Part shown: in pieces, positions 21,968 through 32,610 of the stretch
Position numbering within the stretch: position 1 is the stretch's first letter
Layout of the letters: each line of letters opens with the position of its first letter
DNA from: Durusdinium trenchii
Taxonomy: Eukaryota; Sar; Dinophyceae; Suessiales; Symbiodiniaceae
Length of the DNA stretch: 64,000 nucleotides
Reading direction: 5' to 3'
Assembly (NCBI GenBank): GCA_963970005.1
Contig: CAXAMN010021363.1
Coordinates: 909,427 to 973,426 of the forward strand
The notes under the pieces: model-generated
The model's database searches: none
Told to the model about the DNA's origin: nothing
The model's input: only the letters and a program-made list of their open reading frames with translations
Made by a program: the position numbers and the translations under genes

Positions 21968-24090
21968 ATGGACGGCTCCACTGCGCCCAGCGTGGGCCTC
22001 TTCTTTGCATCGCAAACAGGCCATGTTGAATGGGGGGCGTCTTTGGGCTGTGCAGCATCTACAGGTGCAAGTCAATTCAACGCCTCGATGCTCACAATCG
22101 AGAATCCAGACATGTTCTTATGAGCCTTCTGAAGCAATGTGTTTAACAGCCTGTAGCTTGGAATACAGGATTTTGTTGGACGGACCCATGTGACCATCTC
22201 GATTGAGCACACCAGGAAGTGGTCCACCTTATGTTTACGAGGAAGTGGTCCAGCCCTAGTGAAGTGCAGCAGCATGTCGCAAGCCAGAGGCACTGCAGAA
22301 GAGACTGCCTGGGAGTTGGCCAGAGAAGGGCGCCGAAAGGGCTATGCCATGGAACCTCGAGCGATGGTGCCCGGGCTTCGGCGGGAAAGACATTAGCTTT
22401 CCTCGTGGGGCGCGCGCGTTTGGCTTTTTCGATTGGTTGAGCGCTTCTAGCAGCTTCAAAATTTTCTGTGATGGAAATGAACCACCGTCAACAGTTGTGG
22501 TTGCATTCTGCAATGAGGTTACCCACAGCACATTTCAGGATGGAACGAGGTATTTTCGCCTGGACTCACATGAACCAATCGCCAAGACTCACCAAGAGCT
22601 GTAAGGATTCATGTTCGGCTGCCCCATTTCAACGCCAGGAAGCTGAAGTACGACTCATTCAAGTGATTTATTATGCTTTATCGTATGGTTTAACCCCCGA
22701 AATGGGACGGAGTCGTGCTGCCACGGGTGGAGTTGTTCGTCACCTAGGATGAGATCAGCCTGGAACAGTTCGATGCTTAGCCTTTCTGCGCAGAGTGTGA
22801 TGCTCATGGCAGTTGAGAGTCACAAAGGGTTTGTTCCTGGATCAAGGTGGTTGGAATAGACATGTTTGGCTTGGAGGAACCCTAGCACTGTGCAAGTTGT
22901 TCAACTCTTTTTTCAGATGTCGGATGTGGAGCTTAGAGTGCTTGGCCACAGGACTGCCTACCAAGGTTGCGCAAGATCCGAACAGCAGTTTTCATTGTTT
23001 CCACGACCGGCCAAGGCGTGGCGCATGTCGTTGACCCACCAAATGTTTACGATTTGGTTGGATGGCCAGGCGATCCACCGCTGAACATGCGGAAGCTTTG
23101 GCAAGAGCTGCTGCAGGCCTCGCTGCCTGCTACGTGGCCTGGCGTGGTTTTAATAATATGATTACAGTTTTGAATTTGCGGAGGGTTTGTGTCGCCTCAT
23201 GCGACAAAGGTGCCACTCTCAGCGTTTCCCCTAGGCTTTTGCAGGGATTGTCTTTTGCAGTCTTTGGGCTGGGCGACCGTCGGTATCGCGAGTTCAACTA
23301 CGCAGTGACTTGCCAATGGTCAATGCACAAGCGAAAGTTTACATGGCTAGCCTCGTCTCTGCAGAACCTTTAACTTAGGCACGAAAGCTCCATGGAAGGC
23401 TTCAAAACTTGGGTGCGGTTTCTTTCTTTCGATTGGGCTTGGGAGATGACCAACATGACTTTGGCACGCTACTCAGATAGGGCGGTTCGCCAGCTGGTTG
23501 TGACGTCAAATGGTCCAGCAGCTAGCCGTGAGCGCACTAGCAATCTACACCAATCTTTCTTTCAGCTTTCGTTTGGGCAAAGTGACGGTGTCGTTGCTCT
23601 GCTGTATTAGCACTCTTCATTTTGAGGAATGGAGCAAGAGTTGGAAACTCGGTTGCAATTGGCAAAGTCTGACCTGGCTCCGTGGCTGACGTCTTGTGCC
23701 AAACTGGCTGTGAAAAACAGCTCATGGACCTGAGGATCCATGGAGTGAAGGAATGTGGGCAGCATTAGCGGAAAAGATTTCACCTGGACAGCCAGATGAG
23801 GATGTAGACCTTCGATATGAGGCGCATAGCCAAGCAAATGGGAGAAGCAAAACACCATATAGAACGCCATAAGACGTTTGGTGAACTCAATGCCCGTCTT
23901 TTAGCTGCCAGCTTATGTATAGACAGATCATGATATATCATGATAGATCAATTTGATGAACATCGGGCCACCATCATGCTATACAATGGAAGCAAAACCA
24001 TTGGATGCCACTTTCCAGGTTGACGAGCTTGGAGAGATCCAGAATGGAGAAGCTCATGACGTGCTGGCCCCTTCAATTCTTGAAGAATAG
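21968..24090 (+). CDS. NDOR1: NADPH-dependent diflavin oxidoreductase (TAH18 type), flavodoxin-domain exons
   Basis: TAH18/NDOR1 passes electrons from NADPH through FAD and FMN to DRE2/CIAPIN1 in cytosolic iron-sulfur cluster assembly. Start ATG 21968: MDGSTAPSVGLFFASQTG, the FMN-binding loop. A GC-AG intron (22020-22289) joins it to GTAEETAWELAREGRRKG in exon 2 (22290-22366). Then come SDVELRVL (from 22917), TAVFIVSTTGQG up to 23015, a GC-AG intron (23016-23069), DPPLNMRKLWQELLQASLP (from 23070), and LSFAVFGLGDRRYREFNYA (23245-23304), the second flavodoxin signature. GLGDDQHDFG lies near 23436-23465, PEDPWSEGMWAALAEKISPG near 23730, and a linker segment LDATFQVDELGEI near 24003-24090. The order matches the family. 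The reductase half is found only from 37.4 kb. Confidence 0.88.
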
Positions 24091-25037
24091 CGCGGGAGTT
24101 GCAGTTTACCCCGAAGACCACAAGCAACGTCCCAAAAGAGGAGGCTTTCCAAACCCTTCTGCTTTGCCATCATAGGGTCAACGTGGGTCAATACCTTTTA
24201 GTTCTTGAAGCGTGATGTTGGCATGGGTCATCATGGGCCATTGATTTTCCCAATGACTTGGCGTGTACGGCACTGGGCCGAATGAACAGGAGTCGCTTGT
24301 TCAATGTACCGTTCGCCGCCCTGGCGGTGGTTCGACCCCCCCACAACAGTGTTCAACATGTTCAGCTTCTTGGCTCTGTTTTTGGGTTGCTTCTTAGTAG
24401 TTTGGGTGAGGCGTATCGTCGCGGCCTTTGGCATGTGAACACACAGATCAGAGAGCAAAGGCCACAGTGGATGTTGTTGGGTCCTGTGGTAGTCGTGAAC
24501 GGGAACTATATCGTACCGCATGTTACCTACGCATGCCCTATGTTTATGCATGTTTGTTGTGTGCTGGTGACCAAGCCGGTGATGAATTGTCGCAATCATG
24601 CTCTCTCGAATCGGTTTTTCTTGCTGACCATTCGGTTAGGGTTCAGACTTGGCGGTTTGTAGACTGAAGGGCGAATGTTTGGAACGCATCCAGGCCTGGT
24701 CAAAATTCAGTTATCATGAATCATGAGACGAAGGTTTTACAGCAACCATGCGCACATGCTGTTTGAAAAGGGCGCATTCAATTTGTTGTGATGTTATATT
24801 TTTGGGGGGTTAGCCGCGCCTTTCAAGCTTCATAACCTTCAGACATAGTTGCATGGGAGCATATAGATTGGCAAATAGACAAGGCTGGACCAACGATGCT
24901 TGAAATATGCGCAATTGAATGAAGCTAGTTTGGGCCCAACAGACGCTGCTCATCGCTTTGCCATGTCTCTCCTGTCCAAATGTTGTTCACATGGTGTTCT
25001 CCCAGCGCTTCACTCTTTCCGGAGCTTCTGTTTCCAG
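24091..25037. other. Reductase intron and upstream part of the NYN gene
   Basis: An acceptor-like TTTCCAG ends at 25037, immediately before the first confident NYN exon. Earlier exons of that gene are probably within this stretch but cannot be identified. The start of the FAD domain of the reductase is also missing here or further downstream. Confidence 0.4.
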
Positions 25038-26590
25038 GGTCCCTTGCGAAGATATCGTCCTTGTGGAAGACGAGACGGATGCACCGCATTGCTGGTTGAT
25101 GGAGATGCCATAGGAGTTGCCACTACCTACGAGGCTATTGACCTCTTAAAGGATTTGGACGACACCTACCACGATGGCCAAGTGAAAACGCTTCTCTTCG
25201 CCGCACCTCGAAGTCGGACCAATCGAGAATGGCAGCGATTGATCAAGCGCCATCATGTCGAACTGCGCGAAGTACACCGGAGTCGCTACGGCGAACCGTC
25301 CGATGAAGCGATACTGATGGAATTAAAGTGCCTGGCATCATCAACACCTGTCTCCTCTATTGCCTTATTAACCCGCGACAGAGGTTTCGCAAATATGGTG
25401 AGTGATATTCTTGCAGCCAAGAAGGCTGACTTTCAGATGAATGGGCGCAGCAAAAATGATTCTATATCATGAGTTTGCATGAAAGTGTTGACTATCATTA
25501 ATTTTCCTTGTGTGTATAATGTCACTAAATGTTTTAAGTTTTTTGGCATACTCGCGTGCATAGGTAAAGCACCTGAGGGTCCGAGTTTCACCTTGAGGTA
25601 CTGGTTCTCATTCCTGCCACCTCTCAGGGTACAGCCGAAGTTTACAAGGCCACTGGTGCTGAAGTGTTTCTGCTTGAGGCGTCCAAATTTGCCTACAAAG
25701 TTCGTGCCATCCTTCATCCAGATGGACGCGGAACAGTTCAACGCATACCAAAGGGCTTAGTGGTTCCAAGTGGGGAAGACCTTGAATCCATGCATCATGC
25801 TGCGAAAGAGCTCTTGAAGAAATTGGGCTATATCCAGGCAGAGGAGGAGTCTGTCACAAGTTCAATTTCTGCAATTGCAAAATTCTGGTTTGCCAACTCC
25901 CTGGGATCCCTCACTGTTTATCCTAATCAATGTGCAGTTGAGGTCTTGCACCAAACGTTGCTGCGTGACAAGTCGAGGAAGTGGTGCAGCTCTGGCCGAA
26001 ACCTCGCCTTTTTCCTGCCCGTGGTTGGTGTACGAAAGTTTAGCGGTGAATACAAACGCCGCGTGGAGGAGCACGGGAATGAGCTTGCGTACAAGATTTT
26101 CGAGGGTGGGGGGCCCTTTGTCTTGAAGGACTCCGCGGATATGGTGAAGGGAGCTTTGACACGTTTGAAATACTTGAACTTGGATTCCAGGTCGCTAAAT
26201 TCCGACGTGATGGAGGCCATGCAGGTTTTTGCCAACACGAGTAGGAATAAAGCCAATTTGCGCAACATGAGCCTCATGCCATCACCTAACGACACATTGG
26301 ACCAAGCACAGCTGAAGTTGAGAAGGGCATTTCTGTCGAACAAGTGTGGCGGGGCATGGCAAATGCCGGTTCCAGATCTTGCAATCCGATATTTCCTGCT
26401 CAATCGAAGATTAATCCCTAGCATCAGTGTTTCGGAGCCGGTAGTACTCAATGCCATGCAGAAGTTTGGGCAAAGCCAACGGCTGCCAGAGATGAAGACT
26501 TACAACGGTTATGTGTCTCAACTTGGGCACCTCATTACCGCAGATGATCCTGCACGCCGAGACATGCCTGCCTTCGCCCGAAAGCGATGA
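25038..26590 (+). CDS. NYN/LabA-like PIN-fold protein with dinoflagellate-type C-terminal region
   Basis: NYN domains are PIN-fold, metal-dependent ribonuclease-like modules. Exon A (25038-25397) encodes LLVDGDAIGVATTYEAIDLL, with the first acidic site, then VKTLLFAAPRS, SDEAILMELKCLA and IALLTRDRGFANM, with the late acidic cluster. A textbook GTGAGT donor at 25398 and CTCTCAG acceptor at 25627 define a 230-nt phase-0 intron. Exon B (25628-26590) starts GTAEVYKATGAEVFLLEAS, which completes the fold. It continues with about 300 residues (IAKFWFANSLGSLTVYP, RRAFLSNK, MKTYNGYVSQL) that I associate with other dinoflagellate proteins but cannot assign a function. Start codon and 5' exons are not found. 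TGA stop at 26588-26590. It lies inside the gap of the reductase gene. Confidence 0.85.
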
Positions 26591-29042
26591 AGAGTGTAGT
26601 GCCTGAGCAAGAGAAATAGGACGATCCCAGCCTGGCCATTTTAGCTCTACGCTGTGCCACTTGCGTCACCCAGCCAGTGCTGCATGCTCCTCATGGCATT
26701 GTGGCGAGGAAAATTGAAGGTGCGAGAGTCAACAGGTTACGTTGCTGAGCTTTCATGGTGAGAAGGTGCAGAAGTCCAGCTGATAGGCAACTGTGCAGGT
26801 ATCCCATGGTAACCCCATGCGCTATACGTGCTCGAACGCTTTGCGTGCATGCATGCGTGCGTGATCGTGCGTAATTACGTGCGTGCGTGTTGTATCCTAA
26901 GGATTTGACAGAAGATGGCTACGTGGTGGCAAGATACTGTGGAGTTGTTGCTTCGCGCACGGATGTGGAGAGATTGGCTTGTAATCATAGTCTCTTGAAC
27001 GATATCTTACACACACATATACACAATTATACAGACATATAATGACATATATACTGACATATATATATATATTTTACATTTTTAAAAACAATGAGACAAA
27101 TGTCTCCCTCCCAATAAGAAAGCTCCCGTCGAGCTTTCTTTTGAACGGAGGGGGTGCCCAAACATGTTTTGTAAAATCCTTATACATAGACTCGTATCAC
27201 AAACTTGAACACTAGTCGAAGAGTCTTCCTTTTCCCTTTATGAAACCCTTTGTCAAAGTGTTGATTCTTCAATGTTCTTCCCATATAAAGATTCCATTTG
27301 ACTAACAAAGAACAACGATTTGACATGTGATGTCGCTGGTGGTGATTCCAGTAAGTAAGATATACCTTATTATACCATTATAATCCATTATACACCCATA
27401 TAAGAACGCAAAGTCGCGTTGTGCAAAATTTGCTTGTTTGAAGCCATGTTGAAAGAAGTGGGGAAAAAAGTAAATAGAAGGTGATTGCAAAACAAAAAAA
27501 CCAGCTAAAGAAATGACAAGACAAATAACAAACATGACATCAATCCTGGCAGTTTTTTTATAGGTGCTCGGAATGAGACGGACATCGAAGTGGATGCTTT
27601 GAGGAAGTTTTTGGGCCGACTTGCTGGACAAGGGCAGCTTGTGCACTGCGTCGCATGCCTCAGACATTCAGGACGTGTGGAACATTCAAATCAGCAGCTT
27701 GGCTGATGCTATACTGCGCGTGTTGAAGGACACCTTGACTTTCACCACTCTCAGAGTCTCACAGACATCGTTTGCCAAGGGCTACCTCCAAAGCAGCGCT
27801 ATGTTGCTGGAGATGTTCTAGTGGCTGCTTGGCTGTGCTTGGCTGTCGGTGCGCAGACCCTGACGAGTGACCTGGGGCGCTGACATGCCCAGGTTTGGCC
27901 CAGAACAGAGGAGCAACTCGTGAAGCGCTTTGTGGTGGAGACTTTGGAAAGATCTCTGACAGAGTCGGTCAGAATTCGGCCCAGAAGCAACTCGAATACC
28001 ATTTGCTTTGTGTTGTCAGGGCGGAGGTTATATGTCCTTGTAATATCTTGGAATGGCTGTTATAACTAGTTCACCATGTTTCAATTGGTATTGCGCGCTG
28101 ACACACGTAAGATATCGTAAGATCACGTAAGGCTACGCCGCACCTTTTATTGAATTTATTGTGTAAATACGTATTTATAATTGTACATGTATTTTTGGCG
28201 ATGATCATTGTGTTCTTTTTTTTTCCCCCCGCCTCTCTCTCTCAATGGGTTGCAGCTGACTTCATGGACATGTGAAACTTGATGTAAATGAAGTTCGATT
28301 TTCCACGTTGGTTTTAGGGATGTCACAGGCTTTGAGCACCAACTGGTAGCAATGATGCACAATTTTTGCGCTTATGCAAGCTTATGCCCCCATCATATAT
28401 ATATATAGGAAGGTTGTCGCGATTTTGGGTCGCAGAGTCACTAGCTTATTTAGGTAGAACTATCGTTAAACTATCAAGGCCTGCATTGGTCAGTGCGACC
28501 GAGGTCGTTCTGCGGCATGTCCTTTTCCATCTCGGCCGCTTACTCTTCAAGAAATGTTTAGCTTCTTCACTGCACTGGGTAGATTTGGAGCAGGCCTAGC
28601 AGCTGCAATTGCAGGGTTCATCCACAAAAATGTTCTTTGTGGTGTGTTTGTTCAAAGTGCAGGCTGGCAACTTTGGCCAAAGTGATTGTCATGTATGTTG
28701 CAATCAGTGCATGTTTATTGAGGTCGCTACATTGATGTTACAGCTGTACCCAGCAGACACTTTTTCCACGTGCAACCTGGCTGCAAGGTGTCACAGTTCT
28801 AATGTTAAGTTTCTAGGGGTGGGGCAGGCACTGGAAACTCGCAAGCAGTGGGGAGAGCGTGGATGGATGCATTTTTTGGAAACAATCCAAGATGGATCAA
28901 CATAGCTCCAGGATGGATATGTTGATGGCTGTGAGGTCGTTTTCAAAGGACTGTGGTGCGAGATATGCTGCCGGAGTGCTTTTGCTTGCTCTTCTTCTCT
29001 TCACTTCCAGAAAGAGAAAGAGCCACATGAAGAGAAAGAGGA

Positions 29043-29074
<32 letters not shown>

Positions 29075-30149
29075 CGAAAGAGGCCCAGCCCCCCGTCTTG
29101 CGCAGGGGGTTGTTATGTCGGACCCCCACCGAGACCGCTTACGCCGCCTGCACCCTACAAGGCCTGCACCTGACGCTTGCGCCTGCCCTGCTCGCCTGCC
29201 CGGTCCGCTCTTAGGAGTAAGCCCTTAAATCTAGAAACCAAATCATTAGTGCGAGCGCTTCTTCAAGGAAGCTTCTTATGCCGCCTTCAGGGCGGCGGGG
29301 AGAGTTTGATTGAACAAGCGCGAGCAATCCTGCGTCCTAAGTAGTAGCTTACTTGTTGAACTTAGCGGCCTTTGCTACTAGCTACCTGCCTACCTGCCTA
29401 CCTACCTGCCTGCCTACCTACCTGCCTCACCTCTACGGCCTAAACCCTCCCCCGGCTTTAAGCCAAAAGCGCACACACAGATATGATCCTTGTGGCACTT
29501 TTCACTACAAAATGAGGAGCATGTGCTCCCAGTTTATACGAAGTTTCTCCCGACCTGAGCCTGTATAGAATGGAGAGCACACCCTAAGAAACCCAGTTGT
29601 TGTGGCAGCTTTTCAAGATTCTATAATCTCAGAATTGCACTTTATACAGGTTCATGTTTGAATCACGCTGATTCTTCTGAGAGAGTGGAAAATAGTCTTT
29701 TGATCTTTGGATGGTGCGTATGGATTGCCGCTGTTTTCTTGAACACATTTGATGTGATTGCAGCGCTTGACAGTATAGAATCTATACCTAGTATAAAATG
29801 GACATCCATTGTTTCAAGGGGTTTTGATCATTTTTCTTTGCATGTCAGAAATTGACGCGTTCTAAAACTCAGAATTACATTTCATACAGACCTTCATTTT
29901 GTAGGATTTTGTCCTAACCTGCATGTGCACAGAGACCCTTGGGCCCCCGCAGATTATACTATATAAATCCTGTGTGTATGGACTCTGTGGAGATATTCAG
30001 TTTATAAGGAGCCCCCACCCCCCATAATTCACTTATTTGTACCTTATAGAATGGTGTGCACCGGGCTTACAGAGAAGTCCAATGGGGATCAGATATGTAT
30101 ACATATGTAAATACGCCCCCGTGTGTAAAGACGTAGGGCAGTCAAGTGA
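26591..30149. other. Spacer upstream of the retrotransposon
   Basis: It contains GTGC/TGCG repeats (26845-26890), TA repeats near 27000-27070, a perfect hairpin at 27116-27140, a GA tract (29030-29075), a CCTA/CCTG microsatellite (about 29375-29430) and an AT-rich stretch 29560-30060 in which TATAGAATG and ATACAG motifs recur. No gene is supported. ORFs at 27621-27821 and 28366-28905 have no recognisable features. The left end of the retrotransposon may extend into this region, but no terminal repeat was found. Confidence 0.45.
27116..27140. repeat. Perfect 10-bp hairpin next to a GGGGTGCCC half-site
   Basis: AAGAAAGCTC (27116-27125) and GAGCTTTCTT (27131-27140) pair perfectly around a CCGTC loop. 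Flanks CTCCCTCCC and GGAGGGGG extend the symmetry imperfectly. GGGGGTGCCC follows at 27150-27159, the same core as the hairpins at the left end of the window. Confidence 0.75.
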
Positions 30150-31172
30150 ATGTTTACCGCAGCACTGGCTCAGCTTATGTGGGGGCATAGCCGCTCCTGC
30201 ACCTGCAGCCTGTGCGTTTCCGTGGAGCGCCTCCACCGCGTGATCGAGCTTGGTTCGCCAGGTGGATCGAGCTTCGTGGAGTTCGCGACCGTCCGGGTGC
30301 GGAACCTCATTGGCGAGCTCTCGGACCACATCGAGGGACGGTTGGGGAAAGGGGAGAGCCTGGCACGCTCTCCTCCCCAGGACGGAGGCAAAGGGCTTGG
30401 TCGAGAAGCCGTTCAACGAGGGCAAGAAGGAAAGGCGGTTGAACCAGAGAAGGAGAAGAACGCAGAAGGCAGGGCAGGAGCTGAAGAGTCAGGCAAGACA
30501 AGAAGTGAGGACAAGGCACCAGCAGAGGCTTCAGATCGTCGAGAAGGGCTACAAGAGGTTAAGGTTGAGCACAGTGAAGAGGAGGACTCCGAGATCAAGG
30601 ACAAGAAACTTCCGGTAAAGGACAAGGCTTTGAAGAAGGAGGGCACGGAGAAAGAGGGCGATCAAGAAGGAGTTGAAGTGAGGGGCGAGCCAGAAGCCAG
30701 CGGAGAAGGAGAAAGCGAGCGTGAGGCTGATCCCGGTGTAAGGGAGGTAGAGGTGGAATCTCCTCACCGGCGAAGAAGAAGAAGGAGGAGGAGTGAAAGA
30801 AGTCGTACAAGGTCTCCAAAGAGAAAGGAAAGAGCGGAGAGTTCCCATCGTCGCCGAAGAAGAGAAGCCAGCAGATCCAAGAAACCGGTGATCAGGCCCA
30901 GCCACGCCCCACAGGGGAGGGAGGAAGTTCGGGAGGTCAGAAGGCCAAGGTCTCCCTCAAATCCCCGTCGTGGGTGGTCAGGCCCCCCTACATTGGTTCC
31001 AGCTCGCCCAGTCTATCGAGGACAGCCCGAGAGTCCGGAGTATCGTCCCTACGACGGAGCAAAGAACAAAGGGAAGAAGAAGGTTGAGACTCAGAGGTAC
31101 TTCAAGGACTACGTGGCAGAGCGGCGAGCCGAGAAGAGGAAGATTAGGGAAGACAGGGAGCGTCAGCGATAG
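30150..31172 (+). CDS. Retrotransposon ORF1, acidic/SR-rich gag-like protein
   Basis: 340 residues. The N-terminal 70 or so (WGHSRSCTCSLC, RLHRVIELGSPGG) include a small Cys cluster and look folded. The middle is Glu/Lys-rich and probably disordered. The C-terminal third is very basic with arginine runs (HRRRRRRRRSERSRTRSP) and ends in a charged helix (YFKDYVAERRAEKRKIRED). This resembles the first ORF I associate with dinoflagellate elements of this type; nucleic-acid binding is inferred from composition only. TAG at 31170-31172 is followed 11 nt later by the ORF2 ATG. The upstream ATG at 30150 is the first in frame, but the true start could be later. Confidence 0.75.
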   Translation: MFTAALAQLMWGHSRSCTCSLCVSVERLHRVIELGSPGGSSFVEFATVRVRNLIGELSDHIEGRLGKGESLARSPPQDGGKGLGREAVQRGQEGKAVEPEKEKNAEGRAGAEESGKTRSEDKAPAEASDRREGLQEVKVEHSEEEDSEIKDKKLPVKDKALKKEGTEKEGDQEGVEVRGEPEASGEGESEREADPGVREVEVESPHRRRRRRRRSERSRTRSPKRKERAESSHRRRRREASRSKKPVIRPSHAPQGREEVREVRRPRSPSNPRRGWSGPPTLVPARPVYRGQPESPEYRPYDGAKNKGKKKVETQRYFKDYVAERRAEKRKIREDRERQR

Positions 31173-31183
31173 AAGAGGAGTGG

Positions 31184-32610
31184 ATGCCTCCTAGGCCGCT
31201 TCGACGACCGGCGGCGGAGGGGAGGCTTAGACGAGGTCGTGAGCGAGAAAGAGGAGAAGGAGACGCCGGACGAGAAGGAGCTCTTAGACGGAGGCCAGCT
31301 GCAGCAGAGGAGCGTGTCGGTGGTTTCGAAGCCGGGGACCAAGTGGCAGCTCATCAGATCCCAGTGGGAGTATGGAAGCCAGGGCTTCGACTCCTGGGAA
31401 TGGGGGTATACTATGCCAGGGAGATCAACATCGCCATCGAGGTAGAGGCATTGAAGTTCCAAGGAGGTGCTCTGGAAGTCATGGCATGGGTGACAGGGAC
31501 CGAAGACGAGGGCCTTCTCCGGTGGGCCTCGGGGGACCCGGGGACCCCTTGAGGTGTCACATCTGCCTCGAGGACTGCTCCAACGTCCCAGAGAGCGACG
31601 ATATCATCCATCTCAAGAAGGTGAAGTACCGAGGCGCGGACTCCCCCGGATGGGTCGACAATCTCAAGGAGCCGACTGGGATGGAGGAGCTCAGGCGACT
31701 AGCAGCGAGATCAGACGCACTTGCCCGAGGAGTGGAGGAAGTGAAGGAACCAGAGACGAAAGGTCAGGAAGGCAAAGCAGCAGCCGGACAAGAAGTCAGG
31801 AGTTCCAGCGAGTCCAGCGGAGGAAAGAAGAAGAAGAAGAAGAGGTCATTCAAACCAAGTGGCAAGAAGGAACACTCTGCGCTGTACAAGGGGTCAGGCC
31901 TCGATCAGGACGCCCGAGGGCGAAAGAAAGTGTCTCGGTTGGCGAGGCGTGCCATGAAGAAGAGGTCAAAAAGCTCGAGCTCTTCGGGAACAAGTTCTAC
32001 TACGGAGGCTGCAGATGGGATGGAGGACTTGTTTCAAGAGAGTCAGCGGACTCAGCTGGCGTCAAAGGCCGGACCTGGAGCCCTGGCGTATCACGCCATC
32101 CGCCAGATGAGAAAGCAGATGTTGCAGGAGCAGGGGCAAGAAGGATTGGGGACCAGTCCAGTGGCTGCAGTGGGGTTGCAATTCTACAGACAGATCTTGA
32201 GGCCCAAGATGTCACCCGTGATGTCCCGCGAGGCTCTGAACATCTCGGCCGCGTTGGACGCCCTCTTGAACTGTCAGCCCGCACATGCTGCAGACGTTCT
32301 GGCGCAGAGATTGAAAGCGCTGGAGAGCATGGCCAGCGGTTCAACATGGCAGATGTCACAGCGGTTCGAGATCGTGCCGATGGACTTGGGAAGTCTTGCA
32401 TCACAAGCGGAGGCGACAGCTGTGGCCAGGGAAAGCCGAGAAGAGCAGAAGAGCCGCCATCTCCAGAAGGGAGGCTGGGAATCCAGCTCCTGGAAGGGCG
32501 GGAAGAACGACCAGAAGGGCGACAAAGGAAAAGGGAAGAGCAAAGCCAAGGATGGGAAAGCCAAAGGAGGAGACAGAGATCGCGCTCGAGGAGACAAAGC
32601 CGAAAAATGA
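31184..32610 (+). CDS. Retrotransposon ORF2, gag-like, with one internal frame break
   Basis: Start ATG 31184 (MPPRPLRRPAAEG). The first segment (frame ending at TGA 31550-31552) reads FEAGDQVAAHQIPVGVW, LGMGVYYAREI and VTGTEDEGLLRWASGDPG. The protein then continues in the -1 frame as PLRCHICLEDCSNVPESD up to TGA 32608-32610. The later part has the typical plan: Lys/Ser-rich linker (KKKKKKRSFKP), helical core (GALAYHAIRQMRKQML, ALNISAALDALLNCQPAHAA), and a Gly/Lys-rich tail (KGDKGKGKSKAKDGK) suited to RNA binding. The break lies in the G/C runs at about 31537-31550. It may be a one-base mutation, an assembly error or programmed -1 frameshifting; no clear slippery heptamer with a following structure was established. 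Confidence 0.8.
32607..32610 (+). other. ATGA stop-start overlap between ORF2 and pol
   Basis: The gag-like ORF2 stops with TGA at 32608-32610. The pol ORF begins with ATG at 32607-32609, so the two codons share the four bases ATGA. The pol frame is open further upstream, but its sequence there is an antisense-like shadow of ORF2. This supports the ATG at 32607 (MKSPDEDEISEEL) as the real start. Such overlaps are a known arrangement for termination-reinitiation. Confidence 0.8.

Noticed and set aside
24258..24667. Plus-strand ORFs of 79-134 codons between the flavodoxin exons and the NYN gene
   Set aside because: Considered as FAD-domain exons, but no RxYS, GLC or other FAD-family pattern is present, and two frames are equally open.
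30170..30905. Minus-strand ORFs opposite retrotransposon ORF1
   Set aside because: Ser/Leu/Pro-rich complements of the Glu/Lys/Arg-rich plus-strand protein, hence compositional shadows.
31554..32606. The pol frame extended upstream of ATG 32607
   Set aside because: The frame is open, but its Arg/Glu/Gly-rich product there is an out-of-frame reading of the gag-like ORF2. The ATGA overlap gives a better start.
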